DNA from: an uncultured bacterium
GTDB lineage: Bacteria > Actinomycetota > Coriobacteriia > Coriobacteriales > Coriobacteriaceae
Assembly (NCBI GenBank): GCA_905215205.1
Contig: CAJMPK010000097.1
Coordinates: 1 to 5,721 of the forward strand
Reading direction: 5' to 3'
Length of the DNA: 5,721 bases
In this document: piece after piece, positions 1-4,303 of the stretch
Position numbering within the stretch: the first letter of the stretch is position 1
Layout: each line of letters begins with the position of its first letter
Translations under genes and position numbers: made by a program
The notes under the pieces: generated by a model
Seen by the model: only the letters and a program-made list of their open reading frames with translations
Databases searched by the model: none
Told to the model about the DNA's origin: nothing

Positions 1-1049
1 ACTACCTGGACACGGCCTATCTCTATCCCGGCAACGAGGCCTGTGTGGGTGCGTCGCTTGAGCGCCTGGGCTTGCGCGACCAGGTTTTGCTCGCAACCAA
101 GCTGCCGCATGCTTCGTGCAAATGCGCGGAGGATTTCGACCGGTTCTTCGACGAGCAACTGCGCCGCCTGCGGACCGACCGTATCGACTATTACCTCATG
201 CACAACATTACCTCGCCCGCCCAGTGGGAACGTGTGGTGGCGTTGGGCATCGAGGACTGGATCGCGCGTCAAAAGGCGGCGGGGCGCATTCGCCAGATTG
301 GTTTTTCGTACCACGGCAGCGCGGCGGATTTCCTGACGATGCTCGATGCATATGAGTGGGACTTTTGCCAGATCCAGTACAATTACGCTGGAGAGCGATA
401 TCAGGCGGGAACAGCGGGGCTCATGGCCGCCGCCGAGCGAGGCCTCGCGGTGTTTGTGATGGAGCCACTGCTGGGCGGGCGTTTAGCGGGCAAGCTGCCG
501 CCACGGGCCCGCGCTGTGCTCGATAGTGCCCGTGACCCGCATTTGCGCACTCCTGCCGCCTGGGGTCTTTCGTGGGTCTGGAATCATCCTCAGGTGACGA
601 TGCTGCTTTCGGGTATGACCGATATCGCGCAGGTGGATGAGAACGCGGTGTTGGCCGATCGGGCCCTGCCGGATTCGATGACTGCCAACCAGCTCGACAC
701 GATCGCGCACGTGCTGGATGAGTTTGAAAAATCGAATCGCGTGCCCTGCACGGGATGCGGCTATTGCATGCCGTGCCCTAAAGGCATCAATATCCCTGGA
801 TGTTTTGCCGCCTACAACGCAAGCTATGCGCACAGCTGGTTTACGGGTCTATCGCAGTACTTTACGGCGAGCGCGGTGCGCACAAGCGAGGCCAAGCTGG
901 TGAGCAATTGCGTCAAGTGCGGCAAATGCGCGCGCCACTGCCCACAGCATATCGATATCCCCGAGCGTCTCGATGACGTGCGCCGACGCTTCCAGCCTGG
1001 ACCCGTGACGGCAGTGCTTAAGGCCTTCGGCAAAACGCGCTCCTCGTGA
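1..1049 (+). CDS. Aldo/keto reductase with C-terminal double [4Fe-4S] domain (5' truncated)
   Basis: The reading frame is open from base 3, so the start lies upstream of the window; 348 residues are visible and roughly 40 are probably missing. The N-terminal part is an aldo/keto reductase TIM barrel. The full catalytic tetrad can be read: Asp (9-11) and Tyr (24-26) in YLDTAYLYPGNE, Lys (99-101) in LLATKLP, and His (201-203) in YYLMHNIT. The C-terminus carries two cysteine clusters. The first is CTGCGYCMPCP, with Cys codons at 747, 756, 765 and 774. The second is CVKCGKCARHCP, with Cys codons at 909, 918, 927 and 939. This architecture matches the COG1453-type Fe-S aldo/keto reductases common in anaerobes. 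The likely activity is NAD(P)H-linked carbonyl reduction in the cytoplasm, with the clusters possibly passing electrons to or from another partner; substrate unknown. The TGA stop is followed at once by palindrome E1. Family call is firm; physiological role is not. Confidence 0.93.
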   Translation, partial: YLDTAYLYPGNEACVGASLERLGLRDQVLLATKLPHASCKCAEDFDRFFDEQLRRLRTDRIDYYLMHNITSPAQWERVVALGIEDWIARQKAAGRIRQIGFSYHGSAADFLTMLDAYEWDFCQIQYNYAGERYQAGTAGLMAAAERGLAVFVMEPLLGGRLAGKLPPRARAVLDSARDPHLRTPAAWGLSWVWNHPQVTMLLSGMTDIAQVDENAVLADRALPDSMTANQLDTIAHVLDEFEKSNRVPCTGCGYCMPCPKGINIPGCFAAYNASYAHSWFTGLSQYFTASAVRTSEAKLVSNCVKCGKCARHCPQHIDIPERLDDVRRRFQPGPVTAVLKAFGKTRSS

Positions 1050-1132
1050 CCCTTTTATAACTTGCGGTGGAATAGTTCCTGTTTGCGGCAGAATAGAGCT
1101 TAAACAGGGACTATTCCACCGCAACTGAAGGG
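1050..1132 (+). repeat. Palindromic element E1 (long hairpin, copy 1 of 2)
   Basis: A 23-nt arm at 1062-1084 pairs fully with 1102-1124, with one G-T (G-U in RNA) pair at 1077/1109, leaving a 17-nt loop at 1085-1101. The outer arm reads TTGCGGTGGAATA and its partner TATTCCACCGCAA. Outside this stem, CCCTT (1050-1054) can pair with AAGGG (1128-1132) across an internal loop of TTATAAC on one side and CTG on the other. The element starts directly after the stop codon of the Fe-S reductase and ends in the SD of the next gene. A second copy, with the same flanks, outer stem and most of the loop but a different middle stem, lies at 2216-2300. No T-run follows the hairpin on either strand, so it is not a standard intrinsic terminator. 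It could be a structured 5' leader, a protein-binding palindrome, or a dispersed repeat that also protects the upstream mRNA end. Confidence 0.9.
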
Positions 1133-1134
1133 GG
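1128..1134 (+). promoter_or_regulatory. Ribosome binding site for the GTG start at 1140
   Basis: AAGGGGG lies 5 nt before GTG at 1140 and decides this non-ATG start. Its first five bases are the AAGGG that can pair with CCCTT at 1050-1054, the outer helix of E1. The SD could therefore be hidden when the whole element folds. The pairing is seen in the sequence; its regulatory effect is inference. Confidence 0.7.
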
Positions 1135-1139
1135 CTGTC

Positions 1140-2159
1140 GTGGGCCATCGGGATTCATGTAATGATTCGCGTGGGGTTCGTTGGGGCATTTTGGGCGCTG
1201 GGCACATTTCTCATCGATTTGCATCGTCGCTCAAGAAGGTCGACGGGGCACGGCTGGTGGCTGCGGCCGGTCGCACTCCTGCACATGTCGAGGAATTTTG
1301 CCGAGCGTTTTCGATTGATGCTGCGCATGGCCATGCCTCGGTCGACGATAACGGCGATGCGGCTTATGACGCGCTGATTGCCGACCCCGATGTCGACGCA
1401 ATTTACTTGGCTCTTCCGCATGGCATGCATACGCGTTGGGCCTGTCGCGCGCTGTGCGCCGGAAAGGCCGTGCTGTGCGAAAAGCCGGCCGTTTTGAGTG
1501 AGGAAGAGGCTCTCTCGATTGCCTCCACCTCTCGCGAGCGCGGCGTGCTGTTTATGGAGGCGATGAAGAATCGGTTTTGCCCGATGCGCACTCGCGTGAA
1601 GGACTTGCTTGCGTCGGGTGAGCTTGGCCGTATTGTCTCGATTGAAAGCGTGCAAAAGCTCGATTACGGCGAGTCTCCTTCAGGCTATCTGCTTGATCCG
1701 TTGCAGGGCGGCTGTCTATATGACATGGGCTGCTATGCAGTCGGTTGGTTTGAGGATTTGCTCGCGGGCGCTTGCGAGGTTTCGTCTCGTGAAGTTCGCT
1801 GGCGTGACGTATCGGGCGGCCGCGTCGATTGGGCCGACGAGATCCATATGAGCGTCGACGGTATACCCATTCATATGGTGTGCGACGGCAAAGCAACATA
1901 TGAAAGCCGCTTAACGATTGCCTGTGAGCGGGGCTCGTTGGAAATCGAGCGTCTCCATCGCCCCGAGCTCGCTCATGTGAAGTATTCCGACGGTCGGATA
2001 CTCGAAATCGATGCACCATTTGAGGTCGATGATTTTTACGGTGAGGTGTCGCATGCGGCGCGGCTCATTCAGGCGGGGAAACTCGAAAGCCCCATCATGT
2101 CCCTAGCCGCCACACAGCGCTGCGCACGCATCATCGATGCGATTCGTTTGAAACTTTAG
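1140..2159 (+). CDS. Gfo/Idh/MocA-family NAD(P)-dependent oxidoreductase
   Basis: The product has 339 residues, the usual size for the family. The N-terminal Rossmann fold carries the nucleotide-binding motif GILGAGHIS (residues 16-24). LPHGMH lies at 92-97 and the hallmark EKP at 114-116, whose Lys115 is the usual catalytic or cofactor-positioning lysine. The C-terminal alpha/beta domain contains MEAMKNRFCP (139-148) and GGCLYDMGCY (190-199). The D195...Y199 arrangement resembles the dimeric dihydrodiol dehydrogenase and D-xylose dehydrogenase branch rather than the D...H form of inositol dehydrogenases. It is probably a soluble cytoplasmic enzyme acting on a sugar, polyol or related hydroxyl/carbonyl compound; the substrate cannot be read from the sequence. 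GTG at 1140 is chosen for its SD 5 nt upstream and because the Rossmann motif follows soon after; no in-frame ATG precedes the glycine motif. It is flanked on both sides by palindromes E1 and E2 in the same orientation. It ends in TAG. Confidence 0.92.
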   Translation: MGHRDSCNDSRGVRWGILGAGHISHRFASSLKKVDGARLVAAAGRTPAHVEEFCRAFSIDAAHGHASVDDNGDAAYDALIADPDVDAIYLALPHGMHTRWACRALCAGKAVLCEKPAVLSEEEALSIASTSRERGVLFMEAMKNRFCPMRTRVKDLLASGELGRIVSIESVQKLDYGESPSGYLLDPLQGGCLYDMGCYAVGWFEDLLAGACEVSSREVRWRDVSGGRVDWADEIHMSVDGIPIHMVCDGKATYESRLTIACERGSLEIERLHRPELAHVKYSDGRILEIDAPFEVDDFYGEVSHAARLIQAGKLESPIMSLAATQRCARIIDAIRLKL

Positions 2160-2215
2160 GGCGTGGGGGCATGGCACCAGCGCTTGGAATGCCTGGAGGC
2201 CTTTGTCCCTGATGC

Positions 2216-2300
2216 CCCTTTTATAACTTGCGGTGGAATACGGTCTGTTTGCGCCAAAATAGGGCACCAATAGACCGTATTTCACCGCAACTGATAAGGG
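2216..2300 (+). repeat. Palindromic element E2 (long hairpin, copy 2 of 2)
   Basis: A 22-nt arm at 2228-2249 pairs with 2269-2290, with two G-T (G-U in RNA) pairs (2236 and 2248) and a 19-nt loop. As in E1 it begins CCCTTTTATAAC and continues TTGCGGTGGAATA. It shares the loop pattern GCG-S-CA-R-AATAG-R-GC and ends CACCGCAACTGA. CCCTT (2216-2220) can pair with AAGGG (2296-2300). Relative to E1 the middle stem differs at four consecutive positions on both arms, yet pairing is kept: GTTC opposite GGAC in E1, and CGGT opposite ACCG in E2. The element lies 56 nt after the Gfo/Idh stop and runs into the SD of nfo. The remaining gap bases (2160-2215) hold only a small imperfect hairpin. Confidence 0.9.
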
Positions 2301-2302
2301 AG
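2297..2302 (+). promoter_or_regulatory. Ribosome binding site of nfo
   Basis: AGGGAG lies 8 nt before ATG at 2311. Its AGGG is part of the AAGGG block that can pair with CCCTT at the 5' edge of E2, the same layout as at the preceding gene. A second purine stretch, GGAG, touches the ATG and is too close to act as an SD. Confidence 0.6.
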
Positions 2303-2310
2303 AGCTGGAG

Positions 2311-3177
2311 ATGCTGACGATCGGGTGTCATCTTTCGACGACGAAGGGCTATCGGGCAATGGGGGAGACGGCGCTATCCATTGGCGCCAATACCTTTGCA
2401 TTCTTTACGCGCAACCCGCGCGGTGGCAAGGCAAAAGACCTTGACATGGATGACGTGGCGGCCCTGCGCGAGCTTATGGCGCAAAACGACTTTGGTCCGC
2501 TGGTGGCGCATGCCCCGTATACCTATAACCCCTGTTCTGCCAAAGAGCGGGCGCGCGAGTTTGCCTTGGAGGCGATGGCCGAGGACTTGCAGCGTCTGGA
2601 AGCACTGCCCGGCAACTACTACAACTTCCATCCCGGTGCGCATGTGGGGCAGGGCTCCGACGCCGGCATTCAGATGATTGTCGACACCCTGTGCCAGGTG
2701 ATGTTTGAGGGCCAGCAGACGACGGTGCTGCTCGAGACCATGGCCGGCAAGGGTACCGAGGTGGGCCGCAGCTTTGAGGAACTGGCGTGCATTATCGAGG
2801 GCGTTGCTGCCAAGTGCCCAGAGCTGTCCGATAAGCTGGGCGTTTGTTTGGACACCTGCCATGTGAGCGATGCCGGCTACGACATCATCCATGATCTGGA
2901 CGGCGTACTCGACGAGTTCGACCGCGTGGTGGGTATCGATCGCTTGCACGCCGTACACATCAACGATTCGAAGAACCCTTGTGGCGCCCATAAAGATTGT
3001 CACGAGTGCATCGGCAAGGGATACCTTGGCAGCGAGGAATTTGGTGGCGGTATGCAGGTTATGCAGAATATTGTATCGAATGGCCACTTGCGTTCGCTGC
3101 CGTTTATTTTGGAGACTCCGAACGAACTTGCAGGTTATGCAGCTGAAATTAGACTATTAAGGTCATTGCGGCAGTAA
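2311..3177 (+). CDS. nfo: Deoxyribonuclease IV (endonuclease IV), AP endonuclease
   Basis: The 288-residue protein is a full-length zinc-dependent TIM-barrel AP endonuclease of base excision repair. It cleaves the phosphodiester bond 5' to abasic sites and removes blocked 3' ends in the cytoplasm/nucleoid. Signature segments appear in order: GCHLSTTKGY (5-14), LVAHAPYTYN (64-73), YNFHPGAHVGQG (104-115), LLETMAGKGTEVG (140-152), GVCLDTCHVSDAGYD (177-191), HAVHINDSKNPCGAHKDCHE (213-232) and FILETP (265-270). All nine expected metal ligands can be placed: His67, His107, Glu142, Asp181, His184, His216, Asp229, His231 and Glu268. Cys230 lies between two ligands, where many relatives have Arg. The ATG start is preceded by AGGGAG and puts the conserved strand at residue 3, as is normal. 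It ends in TAA followed immediately by TGA. It stands alone, with no repair partner nearby, and is preceded by E2. No clear terminator follows it. Confidence 0.96.
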   Translation: MLTIGCHLSTTKGYRAMGETALSIGANTFAFFTRNPRGGKAKDLDMDDVAALRELMAQNDFGPLVAHAPYTYNPCSAKERAREFALEAMAEDLQRLEALPGNYYNFHPGAHVGQGSDAGIQMIVDTLCQVMFEGQQTTVLLETMAGKGTEVGRSFEELACIIEGVAAKCPELSDKLGVCLDTCHVSDAGYDIIHDLDGVLDEFDRVVGIDRLHAVHINDSKNPCGAHKDCHECIGKGYLGSEEFGGGMQVMQNIVSNGHLRSLPFILETPNELAGYAAEIRLLRSLRQ

Positions 3178-3238
3178 TGACTGTCACAAAGTAGAGTATT
3201 CCATTCACGTTATGGGTTTGTTTCAATCAGTTTTCTCA

Positions 3239-3267
3239 TTGCAGATTCGTAATTCCGGGTGCATAAT
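3239..3267 (+). promoter_or_regulatory. Candidate promoter of the amino-acid ABC transporter operon
   Basis: CATAAT (3262-3267) matches five of six bases of a -10 box. It lies 17 nt after TTGCAG (3239-3244), which keeps the TTG of a -35 box. Transcription would start near 3274, giving a leader of about 50 nt before ATG 3325. The 147-nt gap around it (3178-3324) is AT-richer than its neighbours, which fits a promoter region. The -35 match is poor (three of six), so this is a candidate only. Confidence 0.4.
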
Positions 3268-3284
3268 AGCCAACAGTTTTTGCA

Positions 3285-3306
3285 GACCTCTGAATCAAAC
3301 GAGGTC
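3285..3306 (+). repeat. Inverted repeat in the transporter leader
   Basis: GACCTC (3285-3290) and GAGGTC (3301-3306) are perfect inverted copies separated by 10 nt. They sit between the proposed promoter and the SD at 3312-3317. They could form an operator for a dimeric regulator, or a short leader hairpin ending 5 nt before the SD. Six-base arms can arise by chance, so function is unproven. Confidence 0.4.
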
Positions 3307-3324
3307 ACCGGAAGGAGACTGATT

Positions 3325-4185
3325 ATGAAGCTGAAGAAGCTTGGCGCATTTGCCGCCACGGGTGCTATGGCGCTCGCCCTTGCTCTGACGGGCTGCGGTT
3401 CGTCCAACGCCACCTCTGGTTCTGATGCCGGTTCCAGCAGCTCTGACGACGCTAAGGTCGAGAAGGTCGACGGCTCCAAGGAGTACGCGCTCGTCAAGGA
3501 CGGCACGCTGACCGTCGGCACCTCTGCCGAGTACGCTCCGTTTGAGTACAAGGATGACAACGGCGACTACCAGGGCTTTGACCTTGAGCTCATCAAGGCT
3601 ATCGGTGACAAGCTGGGTCTGGATGTCGAGTACGTCAACAACGACTTCGACACGCTGGTTCCGGGCGTCGCTTCGGGCGCCAAGTATGACGTCGCCATCG
3701 CGGCTATCACCGACACGCCCGAGCGTGAGAAGGAAGTCACTTTCTCTGATTCCTACTACATGGACGATCAGGCTATCGTGACCAAGGTCGATAACACCGA
3801 CATCACGGCCGACAACTACAGCGAGAAGCTCAACAACGCCGACGCAACCATCATCGTCCAGTCTGGCTCAACCGCCGAGGCTTTTGCCCAGGAGAACTTC
3901 CCCAAGGCCAAGATCGTCCCCTACAAGGACGCCACCGAGTGCTTCAGCGCCCTGCAGTCCGATAAGGGCGACGCCGTAGTCACCAACCGCTCCGTTGCCA
4001 GCCAGCTGACCGCCGAGCAGTTCAACACCTGCCAGACCATCAAGCAGATCAGCACCGGCGAGGAGTACGCCATCGCCATCAACCAGGGCAACACCAAGCT
4101 CAAGGACGACATCAACCAGGCCATCAAGGACCTGACCGACGACGGTACCGTCGACGCCCTCATGGCTAAGTACAATATCAAGTAA
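3325..4185 (+). CDS. Amino-acid ABC transporter substrate-binding lipoprotein (family 3)
   Basis: The 286-residue product starts with a lipoprotein signal peptide (charged MKLKK, hydrophobic stretch, lipobox L21-T-G-C24), so it is probably lipid-anchored at Cys24 outside the membrane. A Ser/Gly/Asp-rich linker (25-52) follows. The SBP_bac_3 fold begins at LTVGTSAEYAPFEY (62-75), then GFDLELI (84-90) and IAAITDTPEREKEVTFSDSYY (split here as 125-134 and 135-145). Arg134 is the expected contact for the ligand carboxylate. The second lobe has GSTAEAF (181-187) and GDAVVTNRSVA (215-225). The ligand is probably a polar amino acid; which one cannot be told. Position 221 is Asn where glutamine- and histidine-binding relatives usually have the Asp that holds the ligand amino group. 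ATG 3325 is chosen over GTG 3259 because AAGGAG lies 7 nt upstream and the signal peptide begins there. Heavy use of C-ending codons suggests strong expression. It is the first gene of the transporter operon. Confidence 0.95.
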   Translation: MKLKKLGAFAATGAMALALALTGCGSSNATSGSDAGSSSSDDAKVEKVDGSKEYALVKDGTLTVGTSAEYAPFEYKDDNGDYQGFDLELIKAIGDKLGLDVEYVNNDFDTLVPGVASGAKYDVAIAAITDTPEREKEVTFSDSYYMDDQAIVTKVDNTDITADNYSEKLNNADATIIVQSGSTAEAFAQENFPKAKIVPYKDATECFSALQSDKGDAVVTNRSVASQLTAEQFNTCQTIKQISTGEEYAIAINQGNTKLKDDINQAIKDLTDDGTVDALMAKYNIK

Positions 4186-4207
4186 AATAACTACTTGATT
4201 GCGCGCG

Positions 4208-4238
4208 GGCCCTTTCCGTTTTAGCGGGAAGGGCCTTT
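4208..4238 (+). terminator. Hairpin terminator or attenuator after the binding-protein gene
   Basis: GGCCCTTTCCG (4208-4218) pairs with CGGGAAGGGCC (4225-4235), 11 pairs including one G-T, with a 6-nt loop TTTTAG, followed by TTTGCGCTTCTCTT. The stem is strong but the T-tract is short and interrupted. Partial termination is likely, which would let some transcription reach the permease and keep the binding protein in excess. The hairpin would also protect the 3' end of the upstream mRNA. Confidence 0.7.
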
Positions 4239-4249
4239 GCGCTTCTCTT

Positions 4250-4275
4250 GACGGAGAGCGTTTCCGTCTCGTTTT
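4250..4275 (+). terminator. Second terminator-like hairpin before the permease
   Basis: GACGGA (4250-4255) and TCCGTC (4263-4268) form a 6-bp stem with a 7-nt loop, followed by TCGTTTT. It is weaker than the hairpin 15 nt upstream. It may be a second attenuation site, or a processing or stability structure ending about 25 nt before the permease SD. Confidence 0.4.
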
Positions 4276-4292
4276 GCCGGCAACTTCTACGA

Positions 4293-4298
4293 TAGGAG
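4293..4298 (+). promoter_or_regulatory. Ribosome binding site for the TTG start at 4304
   Basis: TAGGAG lies 5 nt before TTG 4304. It fixes the permease start downstream of both hairpins, and a normal signal peptide begins at that codon. The open frame extends upstream to 4199, but that part would run through the terminator stem and has no SD. Confidence 0.65.
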
Positions 4299-4303
4299 CC
4301 ACC

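Noticed and set aside
1056..1061. TATAAC at the 5' side of E1 (also 2222-2227 in E2) as a -10 promoter box
   Set aside because: No fitting -35 box lies 16-18 nt upstream in either copy. The sequence is conserved as part of the element, so a promoter role is possible but not supported.
1050..1132. E1 and E2 as intrinsic terminators or integron attC sites
   Set aside because: Neither strand has a T-run after the stem, and the conserved GTT/AAC core pair of attC sites is not present.
2166..2222. GGGGCAT / ATGCCCC followed by TTTT as a terminator of the Gfo/Idh gene
   Set aside because: The 39-nt loop is long, and CCCCTTTT belongs to the repeated element E2; E1 has the same flank without such a partner. 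It may be chance.
2374..3087. Long open frame on the minus strand opposite nfo
   Set aside because: It lies fully inside a clear deoxyribonuclease IV gene, has low-complexity composition and no recognisable motif; it is a codon-bias shadow.
3168..3187. Small hairpin over the nfo stop codon as its terminator
   Set aside because: The stem is only 6 bp with a G-T pair, and no T-run follows.
3190..3215. TATTCCATTCACGTTATGG after nfo as a third, decayed copy of the palindrome
   Set aside because: Only TATTCCA matches the right arm, with no partner arm nearby.
3259..3324. Upstream GTG start extending the binding protein by 22 residues
   Set aside because: It overlaps the proposed -10 box, lacks an SD, and would bury the lipoprotein signal peptide; ATG 3325 has AAGGAG at the right distance.
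4199..4303. Permease start at TTG 4199
   Set aside because: The added 35 residues would be translated through two hairpins, with no SD; TTG 4304 has TAGGAG and a normal signal peptide.
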